Shown here piece by piece: positions 24,201 through 33,414 of a stretch of 33,414 nt of DNA. The notes beneath the pieces are model-generated. The model had not been told where the DNA came from. It was given only the letters and a program-made list of their open reading frames with translations, and made no database searches. The stretch's first letter is position 1. Each line of letters starts with the position of its first letter. A program made the translations under genes and the position numbers. Source of the DNA: Deltaproteobacteria bacterium (GTDB lineage: Bacteria; Desulfobacterota; Binatia; UBA12015); NCBI GenBank assembly GCA_016874715.1, contig VGTK01000049.1, positions 1 through 33,414 of the forward strand, written 5' to 3'.

Positions 24201-25847
24201 CAGGGTGCCAAGCCCGGCGAGGGCGGCCAGCTCCCCGGCCACAAGGTCGACGAGTACATCGCGAAGATCCGCTACTCGACGCCCGGCGTCGGCCTCATCT
24301 CGCCGCCGCCGCACCACGACATCTACTCGATCGAGGACCTCGCGCAGCTGATCCACGACCTCAAGAACTCGAACGACCGCGCGCGCATCAGCGTCAAGCT
24401 GGTCGCCGAGGTCGGCGTCGGGACGGTCGCGGCCGGCGTGTCCAAGGCGAAGGCCGACGTCGTGCTGATCAGCGGCGACTCGGGCGGCACGGGCGCGTCA
24501 CCGCTCACGTCCATCAAGTACGCCGGCGCGCCCTGGGAGCTCGGCCTCGCCGAGACGCAGCAGGTGCTGGTGATGAACGACCTGCGCGGCCGCATCCGCG
24601 TCGAGACCGACGGTCAGCTGAAGACCGGGCGCGACGTCGCGGTGGCGGCGCTCCTCGGCGCCGAGGAGTTCGGCTTCGCGACGTCGGCGCTGGTCGCGTC
24701 GGGCTGCATCCTGATGCGCGTCTGCCACCTGAACACCTGTCCGGTCGGCATCGCGACGCAGGACCCCGTGCTGCGCAAGAAGTTCGAGGGCAAGCCCGAG
24801 CACGTGGTGAACATGATGATGTTCATCGCGGACGAGCTGCGCGAGATCATGGCCGAGCTCGGCTTCCGCAAGCTCGAGGACATGGTCGGCCGCGTCGACC
24901 GGCTCGACGTGCAGGACGCGATCGAGCACTGGAAGGCGAAGGGCATCGATCTCACGCAGATCCTGCACAAGCCGGAGGTGCCGGCGGGTGTGGCGATCCG
25001 CTGCATCGAGAGCCAGGACCACGGCCTCGACAAGGCGCTCGACAACCAGGTCCTCGAGCTCGCGAAGGATGCGCTCGAGCGCCGCGCGACGGTCGAGTTC
25101 GCGATGCCGATCCGCAACGTCAACCGCACCGTGACGACGATGCTCTCCGCGGAGATCTCGCGTCGCTACGGCGAGCGGGGCCTGCCGCCCGAGACCATCA
25201 ACATCCACTTCACCGGCTCGGCGGGCCAGAGCTTCGGCGCGTTCATGGCGAACGGCCTCGCGGTCACGCTCGAGGGCGACGCCAACGACTACTTCGGCAA
25301 AGGCATGAGCGGCGGGCGGATCGTCGTCGTGCCGCCGAAGGAGGCGACCTTCGTGCCCGAGGAGAACATCATCGTCGGCAACGTGTCGCTCTACGGTGCG
25401 ACCGGCGGCGAGGTCTTCCTGCGCGGCATGGCCGGCGAGCGCTTCTGCGTGCGCAACTCGGGCGTCACGGCGGTCGTCGAGGGCGTAGGCGACCACGGCT
25501 GCGAGTACATGACGAAGGGCCTCGTGGTCGTGCTGGGACCGACCGGCCGCAACTTCGCGGCCGGCATGAGCGGCGGTGTGGCCTACGTGTTCGACCAGGA
25601 CAGGACGTTCAAGTCGCGCTGCAACATGGGCCAGGTCGAGATCGACTCGCTCGAGGCGAGCGACATCGAGCTGCTGCACGATCTCGTCAAGCGGCACTAC
25701 GACCACACGCAGAGCGCCCAGGCGTGGCGGCTGCTCTCGGGGTGGAAGCAGCTCGCGCAGAGCTTCGCGAAGGTGATGCCGGTCGAGTACCGCGCGATCC
25801 TCCAGAAGCAGCAGCGCGCGGCGGCCGGGCAGTCGGCGAGCGTCTGA
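21234..25847 (+). CDS. gltB: Glutamate synthase (NADPH) large subunit
   Basis: 1537 residues, the normal GltB length. Glutamine amidotransferase class II domain: the catalytic Cys is Cys46 in '[10 protein letters not shown]', which implies a 45-residue propeptide that must be cleaved; '[26 protein letters not shown]' follows. The central domain and FMN-binding synthase domain come next, with '[12 protein letters not shown]' and '[19 protein letters not shown]'. The [3Fe-4S] cysteines are C1158, C1164 and C1169 ('[16 protein letters not shown]'). The C-terminus is the GXGXG beta-helix ('[15 protein letters not shown]', '[20 protein letters not shown]'). It converts glutamine and 2-oxoglutarate to two glutamates with electrons from GltD. 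ATG 21234 was chosen for its AGCGAGG Shine-Dalgarno; upstream in-frame codons overlap the lrp stop. Confidence 0.97.
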   Translation: MNEQIQHGYREDCPVHGVEAVRRMRENRKAAEKHGLYRSQTESDACGVGFVVNMRGEKSHAIVAMGLQILRNLEHRGACGCDPLTGDGAGILMQIPHDFFAAACKQLGFTLPAEGEYGVGMVFLPRDVFERNECLEMFEKAVREQGQRILGWRNVPVDPSTTGPLARSSMPEIRQVFIAPGRGVKDSTALERKLYVIRKTVENEVRAAKNLRDAESFYVPSLSTRTICYKGLLQPEQIPAFYADLRDPTFVSALALVHQRFSTNTFPSWDRAHPYRFIAHNGEINTLRGNENWMHAREKQFSSPLFGDDIENIQPVIDSTTSDSGRFDNALELLVQSGRSLPHAVMMMIPEAWQKHESMSDTKRAFYEYHSCLMEPWDGPASVAFTDGTVIGAILDRNGLRPSRYVVTKDGLVVMASEVGVLPIPPEDVVAKNRLQPGRMFLVDTAQGRIVDDEEIKEGMAERKPYRRWLAENLVKLESLPGVDAAHVPAAYDEGELLTLQQSFGYTLEDLRFVMNPMGQKGEENIGSMGTDTPLAVLSDKPQILFNYFKQLFAQVTNPPIDPIREELVMSLKATIGSEQNLFEETPLHCHQLELEQPILTDDELARVKRIDSGTIRTVTLSTLYYARGGEKALEHAIDELCNKASAAVADGATILVLSDREVDRDFAAIPSLLATAAVHHHLIREGTRTRCGLVVESGEPREPQHFALLVGYGAGAINPYLAFQTLKQQVRGSVATGVDEKTAVKHFVKAIGKGLLKIMSKMGISTLQSYRGAQIFEAIGLNQELIDRYFTWTSTRIEGVGLDVIARETEMRHHHAFDVSPSLDGELDPGGQYQWRRRGEYHSYNPETIAHLQHAVRKGSYDLFRKYSQLVNEADQKLCTLRGLLRFKPGVPIPIEEVEPASEIVKRFKTGAMSLGSISREAHENLAIAMNRLGGKSNTGEGGEDSVRYQPDANGDSRRSSIKQVASGRFGVTSHYLVNSDELQIKMAQGAKPGEGGQLPGHKVDEYIAKIRYSTPGVGLISPPPHHDIYSIEDLAQLIHDLKNSNDRARISVKLVAEVGVGTVAAGVSKAKADVVLISGDSGGTGASPLTSIKYAGAPWELGLAETQQVLVMNDLRGRIRVETDGQLKTGRDVAVAALLGAEEFGFATSALVASGCILMRVCHLNTCPVGIATQDPVLRKKFEGKPEHVVNMMMFIADELREIMAELGFRKLEDMVGRVDRLDVQDAIEHWKAKGIDLTQILHKPEVPAGVAIRCIESQDHGLDKALDNQVLELAKDALERRATVEFAMPIRNVNRTVTTMLSAEISRRYGERGLPPETINIHFTGSAGQSFGAFMANGLAVTLEGDANDYFGKGMSGGRIVVVPPKEATFVPEENIIVGNVSLYGATGGEVFLRGMAGERFCVRNSGVTAVVEGVGDHGCEYMTKGLVVVLGPTGRNFAAGMSGGVAYVFDQDRTFKSRCNMGQVEIDSLEASDIELLHDLVKRHYDHTQSAQAWRLLSGWKQLAQSFAKVMPVEYRAILQKQQRAAAGQSASV

Positions 25848-25887
25848 GAATCACGCATCGGGTTTCGAAGAGGGAACGAGGTCGTCT

Positions 25888-27336
<1,449 letters not shown>

Positions 27337-27966
27337 AATTTGAGATTTGCGAAGGGTGGGTTTGCGGCGCCGAGGGTTGTGACGAGCCGTCTCGAGTCCC
27401 ATCGATCAGGTCGAGGTAGTCGCAGAGTCGGCTTCCCGCTGCGATCTCACAAAGTCGCGCGACGAGCGACGTAGCGTCTGCCCGTCTCCGGCCGCTGAAC
27501 AATGCCGGAAGGCCCGGGAACGTACCGCCGGTCCAGCGTCGGCGGCCGCAACGTGTCGATGGTCTCCCGGATCCGGAGGAACCTGGACCGGGTTGGCAAG
27601 GCTCTCGAGCGAGAGCTTTCGACGGGACACCTTGACGCCGCAAATCGCGATCCCGGAGGGGGTCATGACGCGCTCGCCGGGGACCGGCCGGCCGAGAACC
27701 AGTGGGCCGCGGCGCGTTGTCGAAGTGTCGGGTCGGATCGACGCGCTGCTCGTGTTCCGAATTCCGGGCTGTCGTGGAGCACGCGTTGACCGCGCGAACG
27801 GACGCCTCGATGCTGGCGGGCTCGGGGCCATCGTACCCGCCAACCCCTTCCACTCACGCCCGCACCGCCGCACCCCTGCGACACCACGAGCCCGCGAACG
27901 CGCAGCGATCCCCACACTTCCTCGTCCCCCCGCCTGGCACCGTGCTTGCCACGCACCGAGTTCACC
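27337..27966. other. 630-bp stretch without a supported gene
   Basis: Begins with an AT-richer patch just after the gltD stop (GAAATTTGAGATTTGCG). Open frames exist on both strands, the longest on the minus strand (27406-28341), but none has a Shine-Dalgarno, recognisable motif or convincing residue composition. Patches such as minus-strand '[17 protein letters not shown]' and 'VMTPSGIAICGVKV' lie in different frames, which would fit a decayed gene. No terminal repeats or RNA structure were recognised. Confidence 0.5.
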
Positions 27967-28227
27967 ATGACGCTCCGCCGACTCGACTCCCTCACCGACG
28001 AGCACGCCCGCACCGCGCGCGTCGTCCGCGATCCGCACAACGGCTGCTTCGTCCTCCTCGGATGTCATGCGCTCCGCGCGAGCGATCACGAGCTGAACCG
28101 CTACGAGGTCACCTCGGCGACCGACGCGGAGCGTGACGCGCTGGTTGGCGCCCGCACCCGGCTGCGGGGACTTCGGCCGCGGCTCATGCCGGTCTCCCAG
28201 AAAGACTTCCGGCCGCACGTCAGGTGA
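27967..28227 (+). CDS. Hypothetical protein, 86 aa
   Basis: Not recognised. ATG start; the protein is hydrophilic, Arg/Asp-rich, with two Cys in 'GCFVLLGCHALRASDHE' and a basic C-terminus 'SQKDFRPHVR'. No membrane segment or signal peptide. Codon use is GC-ended and consistent with coding. There is no clear Shine-Dalgarno; a TTG at 27946 is an alternative start adding 'MPRTEFT'. It could be an expressed small protein or a chance frame. Confidence 0.45.
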   Translation: MTLRRLDSLTDEHARTARVVRDPHNGCFVLLGCHALRASDHELNRYEVTSATDAERDALVGARTRLRGLRPRLMPVSQKDFRPHVR

Positions 28228-28423
28228 CCGACCGGCGGTAGGCACGCCGCGGCCGCAAGCAGGCGCAGCGGAGCGCCGACGTCGCCCGCCGAACCGCCGG
28301 ACGTTGTCCGCTGGCACCCGCGATCGGACCGCTCGCGCCACGCTGCTTGCCCGCGGACACGCGACGATCGAAGCATCGCACCCTCAGCTCGATGCCGTGA
28401 GCGCTTGAACGACGCGCGCGGCG

Positions 28424-28432
28424 AAAGGAGGG
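28424..28432 (+). promoter_or_regulatory. Strong Shine-Dalgarno fixing the start of the lipoprotein-sorting-like gene
   Basis: AAAGGAGGG lies 10 bp before ATG 28443, the best ribosome binding site in the window. It supports inclusion of the unusual 73-residue leader of the following protein, for which no other in-frame start exists before the signal peptide. Confidence 0.75.
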
Positions 28433-28442
28433 TAGGCGCCCG

Positions 28443-29471
28443 ATGACCAGCTCCGACGCGTTCGCGATCACCGCTCGAGCGAGTGGACACGAAGGCCACC
28501 GGCGCCCCAGCCGGACCCCCACCCACGACCAGCATCACGATCACGACCGGAGCGGCCGCACACACCAAACAAGCACCGACCACGCTCGCGCCGCGCACTC
28601 TCGCACCGACCACGCTCGCGCCGACCACCGCTCAGCGCCCCACCCCGTAGCGCAACGCCGATCACCAGCGGCAGCGACCGCCCTCGTGCTCCTGACCCTC
28701 GCGACGCTCCTCGCTCCACCCGCTGCAGCACGCGCCGCCGACGACGCCCGCGCCCTCCTCGACGACGCCGCGCGCAGGAACGGCACGAGCTCCTGGCGCG
28801 ACCGTACCCTCGACGTCACCATCGAGTCCGTCTCCGGCGACGCCGCCACCCGCACCCGCGTCGCGCACGTCGAGGAGCTGCGCGCCACGGACGGTGGGCT
28901 CAGCACCTTCATGGACTTCACCTCGCCGTCCGACGTCGAGGGGACGCTCTACCTGCACCTCGCGCCGAAGGGCGACGACGAGCAGGAGTGGATCTACGCT
29001 CCGGCCGCGCGTCGGCCGCGGCGCTTGACGCCCGGCCAGACCGACGAGATGGCGACCGGTGCGGAGCTGGGGTACCGCGAGGTCGAGCGCGCGGCGCAGG
29101 TCGTCGCGTGGACCGACGCGGACGCCGACGCGACGCTCCTCGCCGACGAGACGCTCGACGGACGCGCGTACCGCGTCGTGCGCTTGACGCCGCGCGCGCC
29201 GCGGCCGGGCGAGCCGGAGTCCTTCGACGTCTGGCTCGGCGCCGACGACCTGCTCGTCCGGAAGCTCGTGCCGCGCGGCGGGGCGGGCTCGCCGGAGGAG
29301 ATCCTGCTCTCGGAGCACGAGACCATCGACGGCCACGCGACGCCGCGGGTGATCGACGCGCGCGGCCCGGCGGGCGCATGGCGCACCGTCTTCCGTCTCG
29401 GCAAGGTGCGCTACGACACGGGTCTGAAGGAATCGGCTTTCAGCCTCGCGCGCCTGAGCCGCGGCCGCTGA
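28443..29471 (+). CDS. Outer-membrane lipoprotein-sorting-like protein (LolA-fold, DUF4292/PF17131-like) with His-rich leader
   Basis: 342 residues. Residues 100-342 match the 'outer membrane lipoprotein-sorting protein' pattern: 'RNGTSSWRDRTLDVTIES' near the start, 'STFMDFTSPSDVEGTLYLH' followed by 'EQEWIYAPAARRPRRLTPG', then 'ETLDGRAYRVVRLTP' and 'DVWLGADDLLVRKLV'. This LolA-like half-barrel family acts in the periplasm, often beside RND exporters; none is present here. A signal-type helix lies at about 74-99 ('LVLLTLATLLAPPAAARAA'). The 73 residues before it are rich in His, Asp, Arg and Ser, and include an in-frame 30-bp-period repeat (TDHARA twice). An N-terminal extension ahead of a signal peptide is odd. 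Either the leader is real and cytoplasmic, or the start is wrong despite its strong Shine-Dalgarno. Confidence 0.75.
   Translation: MTSSDAFAITARASGHEGHRRPSRTPTHDQHHDHDRSGRTHQTSTDHARAAHSRTDHARADHRSAPHPVAQRRSPAAATALVLLTLATLLAPPAAARAADDARALLDDAARRNGTSSWRDRTLDVTIESVSGDAATRTRVAHVEELRATDGGLSTFMDFTSPSDVEGTLYLHLAPKGDDEQEWIYAPAARRPRRLTPGQTDEMATGAELGYREVERAAQVVAWTDADADATLLADETLDGRAYRVVRLTPRAPRPGEPESFDVWLGADDLLVRKLVPRGGAGSPEEILLSEHETIDGHATPRVIDARGPAGAWRTVFRLGKVRYDTGLKESAFSLARLSRGR
28573..28623. repeat. 21-bp direct repeat with 30-bp period inside the His-rich leader
   Basis: GCACCGACCACGCTCGCGCCG occurs at 28573-28593 and 28603-28623, extending the leader by a repeated TDHARA segment. A multiple-of-three period keeps the frame, which argues that the leader is, or was, translated. 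Confidence 0.7.
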
Positions 29472-29493
29472 CGGACGCCGCGCGGCCCGCGGC

Positions 29494-30255
29494 GTGAGCA
29501 GCTGGCCGCCGCATGCGAGCGTCCGCCGCCGCGTCGACGTGTCACGGACCGGCGACAAGCGCCGGCCATCGGTGCTATCCGATCGCCCGGTGCCCGCTCC
29601 GACTGATCCCATTGACCCGGCTGCTCCGACCGACCCGACCGACGAGCACGCCCCGATCGCCGCGGCCTCGACGACCGCGCCTGCGCCCGCGCCCGCCTCC
29701 GCCGCACGCGCGGGCCGTGCGGCGGCAACGGCCACCGCTCCGACCGGCCCGCCCCTCGTCCTCCACGCCCGCCGCGACGTCAACGCGCTCTCCGCCGTGG
29801 GTTGCGCCGTCGCGACGCTCGCGAGCCTCTGGATGTACCGCCAGGGCACCGCCAACCCGCTGTGGAACGCGGCACTTCTCCTCTTCGTCCCCACGTTCGG
29901 CATCGCCACCGCAGCCCTCGTCCGGCGCGTCCTCGACCCGCGTCCCGCGCTGGTCGTCGATGAGCGCGGCATCCGCGACCGCCGCAGCGGCGTCGACGTC
30001 GCCTGGCGCGACGTCCGCCGCATCCACGTGTGGCGGCAGCAGATGAAGACCACGCGCGTCGACTGGATCGCGCTCGACGTCGTGGACCCCGAGAAGGCAC
30101 GCCCGGGCGTGCTGAACCGCAGCCCGGCCTTGAAGGCGGTCGCGCGCGCGATGGGCGCACCGCCGGTCCTCCTGCAGACCTCCGACCTCGCGATGCCGCA
30201 CGACGCGCTTCTCGCGGAGCTGCAGCGCCGGCACGCCGCGCACAGCGGCGGCTGA
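29494..30255 (+). CDS. STM3941-like membrane protein
   Basis: 253 residues from GTG 29494. A Pro/Ala/Thr-rich, probably disordered N-terminus (about 1-88, 'PTDPIDPAAPTDPTDEH'), two hydrophobic segments (about 98-140) and a C-terminal PH-like region ('PALVVDERGIRDRRSGVDVAWRDVRRIHVW', then 'WIALDVVDPEK') ending 'HDALLAELQRRH'. The order of two helices, 'DERGI', 'W.D' and 'DP.' matches the small STM3941 family, whose function is unknown. The start is uncertain: no Shine-Dalgarno is seen, and in-frame GTGs occur downstream (for example near 29572). It follows the lipoprotein-sorting-like gene by 22 bp, so the two may be co-expressed. The gene-end element overlaps its stop codon. Confidence 0.6.
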   Translation: MSSWPPHASVRRRVDVSRTGDKRRPSVLSDRPVPAPTDPIDPAAPTDPTDEHAPIAAASTTAPAPAPASAARAGRAAATATAPTGPPLVLHARRDVNALSAVGCAVATLASLWMYRQGTANPLWNAALLLFVPTFGIATAALVRRVLDPRPALVVDERGIRDRRSGVDVAWRDVRRIHVWRQQMKTTRVDWIALDVVDPEKARPGVLNRSPALKAVARAMGAPPVLLQTSDLAMPHDALLAELQRRHAAHSGG

Positions 30256-30278
30256 CGTCCCTACCGGCTTCGCCGACC
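30252..30278 (+). repeat. 27-bp gene-end element, copy 2
   Basis: Same offset from a stop codon (TGA 30253-30255) as copy 1 at 20224, differing at only two adjacent bases. It contains the same CGGC-TTC-GCCG mini-hairpin. Confidence 0.45.
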
Positions 30279-30446
30279 ACGAAGGATGGAACCGGCGCGG
30301 CGATTCATCTGACGAGACGCGAGCAGCCGAGTCCCGGGTCGAGGCCGAGCTTCTCCGGTGCGCGCCGTGCCGCGCGTACCGCCGAGCCCGTCGTGGCAGG
30401 CGTGGTGAACCGCAGGGCCGTCGTCCTGGGTGGCTTGCAACCAAGC

Positions 30447-31268
30447 ATGCCGGGGAGGCAGCTTGGTCTCGTGGGCGGCGACGACGACGAGCTTCCGCTC
30501 TTCAGCGGCAGCCACATCCCGCGCATCCGCTTCGAGCGCGCGCTCGAGCGTCTCGATCTCGAGGCGGCAATCCGGGACGCGCCCGAAGCGTGGCGCGAGC
30601 GCGTCGTCGCGCTGTGCGACGCCGTCGCGGCTGGTGGTGCGAAGGGCGTCGACCTCGCTGCGCTCCGGCTTGCACGATGCCCCGACTGGCCGGCGGTTCT
30701 CGAGCGCGCCTGGCAACGTCTCGTCGGCCGCCATCTCGACGGGCACGGCGTGCCGGGCGTGCTCGACGGCGAGCTTGCTGCCGCGTACCTCTTCCGTGGT
30801 GGCGAGCGCGAGCGCGGCGAGCGGTCGCTGCAGCGGCACCTTCACTACCACCCGCGCGACGTGCGCGGCCGGCAGCTCCTCGCCGAACGCGAGCCGCTCC
30901 GTGCGGCGGCACGCTGCGCCTTCCACGGTGGGCCCGTCCTCGACGTCGCCTGGGCGCTGACCGAGCTGATCGACGAGGATCAGGTGGCGCCGGCTGCGGA
31001 CTGGCTCTTGAGCTACGCGTGGTTCGCGCGCGCCGTCACGCTCGACGAGGTCGCGGCGGCGCTCACCGCGGAGGGGATCCTCGCCGCACCGCCGATCCCG
31101 ATGCCGGGCGACGGCCGAGCCTTCGCCTGGTTCCTGCTCGACGCCGGCGGCCGTCCGCTCGGGCCGGGATCGACCGGCGTGATCCGCTCCCGCGAGCGGC
31201 TGCAGCGTGTCAGCCCGGCGGCCTACCAGCGCTATCTGCGTCGCGCCGGGCACACGCTCGGGCGCTGA
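30447..31268 (+). CDS. Hypothetical protein, 273 aa
   Basis: Not recognised. It starts 'MPGRQLGLVGGDDDELPLFSGSHIPRIRFERALERLDLEAAIRDAPEAW', split here over its first two helices, and is largely alpha-helical with Ala/Arg/Leu-rich repeats. A 'RHLHYHPRDVRGRQLLAER' segment resembles tetratricopeptide-like packing of helices. 'AFHGGPVLDVAWALTELIDEDQ' follows, and a basic C-terminus 'YQRYLRRAGHTLGR'. No signal peptide or membrane helix, so probably cytoplasmic. ATG 30447 was chosen; GTG 30471, preceded by GGGGAGG, is a real alternative that drops eight residues. The 191 bp before it hold no other gene. Confidence 0.6.
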   Translation: MPGRQLGLVGGDDDELPLFSGSHIPRIRFERALERLDLEAAIRDAPEAWRERVVALCDAVAAGGAKGVDLAALRLARCPDWPAVLERAWQRLVGRHLDGHGVPGVLDGELAAAYLFRGGERERGERSLQRHLHYHPRDVRGRQLLAEREPLRAAARCAFHGGPVLDVAWALTELIDEDQVAPAADWLLSYAWFARAVTLDEVAAALTAEGILAAPPIPMPGDGRAFAWFLLDAGGRPLGPGSTGVIRSRERLQRVSPAAYQRYLRRAGHTLGR

Positions 31269-31374
31269 GCACGCACGATGCTCGCGGGATCCGACCCGCC
31301 CTCGAGTCGCGGCGCCGATGCTCGTCGCGAGCTCAGGCGGGCGCCGCCGCCGGCAGTGGAGTAGGCAGAGCGAG

Positions 31375-32124
31375 ATGAGACGGAAGCACAGCACGATGGC
31401 TCTCGATGCGCTCCTCGGCGAGCGTGCGGGGGCGATGCCGGTCTGGCAGGTGCGAGCGCTGTTCCTGGGCGCTCTCGCCTCGACCAACATGCGCCTCGGG
31501 CCGCACCACCTGCTGTCTCGGGTCCTCGGCGACGAGGACCCGAAGCTCGAGAGTGCAGAGGAGGTGCAGGCGCTCGTCCGCGCCCTGGGTGGGCTGTGGA
31601 ACGATCTCACCGAGAGCGCACGAGACGGGGTGCACCTCTCGGACGTGGTCGTTCCCGAGAAGCCCAGCATCCGGCAGCTCCGTGCTCTCGCCGAGCGCAG
31701 ACACGATGAGCTGAGCTGGTTCATCCGCGGTATCGATGCGGGCGGCGACGACCCCGCGGAGTTCGGCAACGAGGGAGTGCGGCTCTTCCGGACGCTTGCC
31801 GAGGTGAGCGCCTACTTCCAGCGCTACCTCGAGATCCCGGAGGACGCGGCGGAGCAGACCAGCGCCTCCGAGCTCCGCGAGTCGGCGCGAGCGCTGCAGG
31901 GCCTGACTCGTGTAGCGGAAGGAATCATCGGCGACCTGCTCGAGGTCGGGCGCGTCGTTCGTGCCAACGCGCTCAGCGCCTTCGAGCAGCTCTCGAAGCG
32001 AGGCCGCACCGACGACGGCGTGCGAGCCGGTGCGAGGAAGATCGGGCGAAACGACCCGTGCCCTTGCGGCAGCGCGAAGAAGTGGAAGCGCTGCTGCGGC
32101 GCGGCGCCCGCGACGGAGCACTGA
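31375..32124 (+). CDS. SEC-C motif protein
   Basis: 249 residues. The first 215 are helical and unlike any family I recognise ('MPVWQVRALFLGALASTNMRLGPHHLLSRVLGDED' in part, 'RLFRTLAEVSAYFQRYLEIPED'). The C-terminus is a SEC-C zinc motif, 'GRNDPCPCGSAKKWKRCCG' (CxC...CC ligands), as found at the end of SecA and of many unrelated bacterial proteins. There it binds zinc and can mediate contact with SecB or ribosomes. ATG 31375 has GAGCGAG about 5 bp upstream; earlier in-frame codons are non-conserved. It is 106 bp after the preceding gene in the same direction. Function beyond zinc binding is unknown. Confidence 0.75.
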   Translation: MRRKHSTMALDALLGERAGAMPVWQVRALFLGALASTNMRLGPHHLLSRVLGDEDPKLESAEEVQALVRALGGLWNDLTESARDGVHLSDVVVPEKPSIRQLRALAERRHDELSWFIRGIDAGGDDPAEFGNEGVRLFRTLAEVSAYFQRYLEIPEDAAEQTSASELRESARALQGLTRVAEGIIGDLLEVGRVVRANALSAFEQLSKRGRTDDGVRAGARKIGRNDPCPCGSAKKWKRCCGAAPATEH

Positions 32125-32169
32125 GCGGCGGGCCCGCGTTCGCGGATTCGGCGCCCTGCCACCTCACCT

Positions 32170-32601
32170 GTGCGGGAAGACCGCCGTCTGCCTCGAGCGC
32201 TCGCCGGGTCGCACCGATGCGCGAGCAGCCCTCGAGTGGGTGCGGCGGACGTCGAGACGAATCGCCGCCGATCCTGTCCGCCACATCCGCCGACGAGGCC
32301 GGCCGCCGTTCCGGCCGGCGACGTCGATCTCGCGGTGCTCCTCGTGCCTGGCACGAGCCGAGAAGTCCTGTCGCGGCTGTCGGCCGGCATCGAGGGCGCA
32401 CTCGGCGTCGACGCCGACGTGGTCGATCTCGTCACGAGCACGCCGGTGCTCGGGTTCGAGATCGTGGCGCACGGCCGGCGCATCTTCGAGCGCGACGCGC
32501 TCGCGGCCGACGAGGCCGAGGAGCGCTGCCTGCGCGAGTACCTGGACACCGAGCACCTGCGGCGGGTCCAGCATCACTACCTCTACGGCGATCCGCTGTG
32601 A
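32170..32601 (+). pseudogene. Remnant of MNT-type nucleotidyltransferase
   Basis: The last 95 or so residues read like the C-terminal two-thirds of a MNT-domain (MntA/KNTase-like) nucleotidyltransferase: 'GDVDLAVLLVPG' (the second half of the GSx10DxD motif), 'DADVVDLVTSTPVLGFEIVAHGRRIFERD' and 'CLREYLDTEHLRRVQHHYLYG'. The essential Gly-Ser loop ('LFGSxARG') that must precede DVD is missing. The first 47 residues are Arg/Ser/Pro-rich and do not resemble the family in any frame. No HEPN partner gene is next to it. It is most simply a decayed toxin-antitoxin-type (HEPN/MNT) component. A rearrangement, rather than a single indel, removed the start. Confidence 0.55.
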
Positions 32602-32699
32602 CCCGGCTGGCTCGCACGCCGCGCGGGATCACCGTGAAGTAGGCGGCGACTCGCGCCCAGGCGGCAACGCGGCACTCCCCGGGGACTCCCCGCACACCG

Positions 32700-33414
32700 T
32701 CACCCCCGCTCGAGCCGCGGCTCGGTGAGCGTCAGCACCGACACCAGGCGCTCGAGCAGCACTCCACCCTGCGGCACCGGGAACGAGTGCACCACGACCT
32801 CCTTGGCGAGCAGTGCCGCGAGGTAGCGCAGCTTGCGGCGCGGCTGGCCGGCCACGGCGAGGAAGTCGCGGTGCGCCTTGTTCACCTGCCAGCGCTCCTC
32901 GGCGAAGCGCGACCGCCACTCGCCGTGCGGCTCCTCGACGAACTGCGGCTCGGGGATGCCGGCGGCTCTGCCCGACGCACCGCCGAGGTCCTCGACCACG
33001 CGGACGACCGTCTCGGCGGACGCGCTGCGATCTGCTTGACGCGCGGTCACCGCGACGCGGGCCTCGCCGGCGAGATCGAGCGCGACCAGCAGAGCGCGCG
33101 GCCCGGTGGTGTCGCCTTCCAGCGTGACCGGGCCGTCGCAGACGGTCCACTGCCACGTGACATCGTCGCGCACGACGACGCCGTTCGCGTCGCGCGCCAC
33201 GGCGCGCAGCGCACGCCGGCCCTGGCGCTCGACGCGGAGCCGCGCCGGCTTGATCTCGACCGCGTGCAGCGGGCCGGGCGGCAGCAGCGAGCGCTCGTCG
33301 TCGTCCTCGTCCGCGGCGTCGTCGACCGGAGCGACGGGCGCGTCGTCGTCCGCGCTCGCGTGGGCCGCGTCGGACAGCCCGCCCAGCGCGACGCCCGCGC
33401 CGCCCGCAGAACCA
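32700..33414 (-). CDS. 3' part of a large protein of unknown function (5' end beyond the window)
   Basis: Open from the right edge; 237 residues are visible. An acidic, low-complexity stretch ('DDDAPVAPVDDAADEDDDE') is followed by a beta-rich Ig-like domain ('AVEIKPARLRVERQGRRALRAVARDANG', 'VTWQWTVCDGPVTLEGDTTG'), and then a conserved-looking C-terminus. That C-terminus includes 'WRSRFAEERWQVNKAHRDFLAV' and 'RRKLRYLAALLAKEVVVHSF', ending 'LERLVSVLTLTEPRLERG'. This tail resembles the C-terminal part of large bacterial proteins with an N-terminal HSP90/histidine-kinase-type ATPase domain, but that part is outside the window, so this is a low-confidence guess. A GTG at 33200 is an internal codon, not the start. 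Convergent with the nucleotidyltransferase remnant; 98 bp between them hold nothing. Confidence 0.65.
   Translation of the reverse strand, partial: GSAGGAGVALGGLSDAAHASADDDAPVAPVDDAADEDDDERSLLPPGPLHAVEIKPARLRVERQGRRALRAVARDANGVVVRDDVTWQWTVCDGPVTLEGDTTGPRALLVALDLAGEARVAVTARQADRSASAETVVRVVEDLGGASGRAAGIPEPQFVEEPHGEWRSRFAEERWQVNKAHRDFLAVAGQPRRKLRYLAALLAKEVVVHSFPVPQGGVLLERLVSVLTLTEPRLERG

Noticed and set aside
27406..28341. A 311-codon minus-strand open frame
   Set aside because: No Shine-Dalgarno, no recognisable motif, and it overlaps a better small plus-strand frame; only isolated protein-like patches are seen.

Overview
This is a very GC-rich window (most third codon positions are G or C, so long antisense shadow frames are common) from a Gram-negative bacterium: it encodes a TonB-dependent receptor, a TolC-type outer-membrane factor, lipoproteins and an outer-membrane lipoprotein-sorting protein. 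The mix of a Coq4-like protein, a thiolase/DUF35 pair, a fused CaiB/BaiF CoA-transferase, a multi-copper lipoprotein and secreted proteins with short Cys/Gly/Asp-rich inserts is most like uncultured Deltaproteobacteria or Binatota-type lineages. That placement is inference from gene content, not a database result. No rRNA, tRNA, CRISPR array, intact insertion sequence or phage gene was seen.

Layout. 1-3848 (+): the 3' part of a TonB-dependent receptor with a His-rich loop (ZnuD-like), overlapped by a membrane-anchored spermidine-synthase-like protein. 3946-5218 (-): a SbtA-type bicarbonate transporter gene with an apparent single-base frameshift, and its PII-like partner SbtB. 5219-5446: a divergent control region with four perfect inverted repeats. 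5447-10097 (+): an ABC transporter / HlyD / TolC tripartite export operon whose ABC subunit has lost the Walker A lysine and the switch histidine. 10111-18358 (-): a long co-directional block, in transcription order thiolase-like protein, DUF35 Zn-ribbon partner, amidohydrolase, double CaiB/BaiF CoA-transferase, Coq4-like protein and a copper monooxygenase-like lipoprotein. It looks like a CoA-ester catabolic operon plus cofactor/redox functions. Between thiolase and DUF35 lies a triplicated 32-bp stop/start junction that creates two identical 10-codon micro-ORFs.

18548-20227 (+) is an exported PHP-fold metallohydrolase. 20582-27336 (+) is an Lrp/AsnC regulator followed by the two subunits of glutamate synthase (gltB, gltD), the nitrogen-assimilation core of the window. 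27337-32601 holds small or poorly characterised genes: a 630-bp stretch without a supported gene, an 86-aa hypothetical, an outer-membrane lipoprotein-sorting-like protein with an odd His/Asp/Arg-rich leader, an STM3941-like membrane protein, an unknown protein, a SEC-C motif protein and a remnant of a MNT-type nucleotidyltransferase. 32700-33414 (-) is the 3' part of a gene running off the right edge.

No single region can be claimed as a new system from sequence alone. The best candidates for follow-up are the degenerate-ABC export operon, the triplicated re-initiation junction between thiolase and DUF35, and the frameshifted sbtA with its palindrome-rich promoter region.
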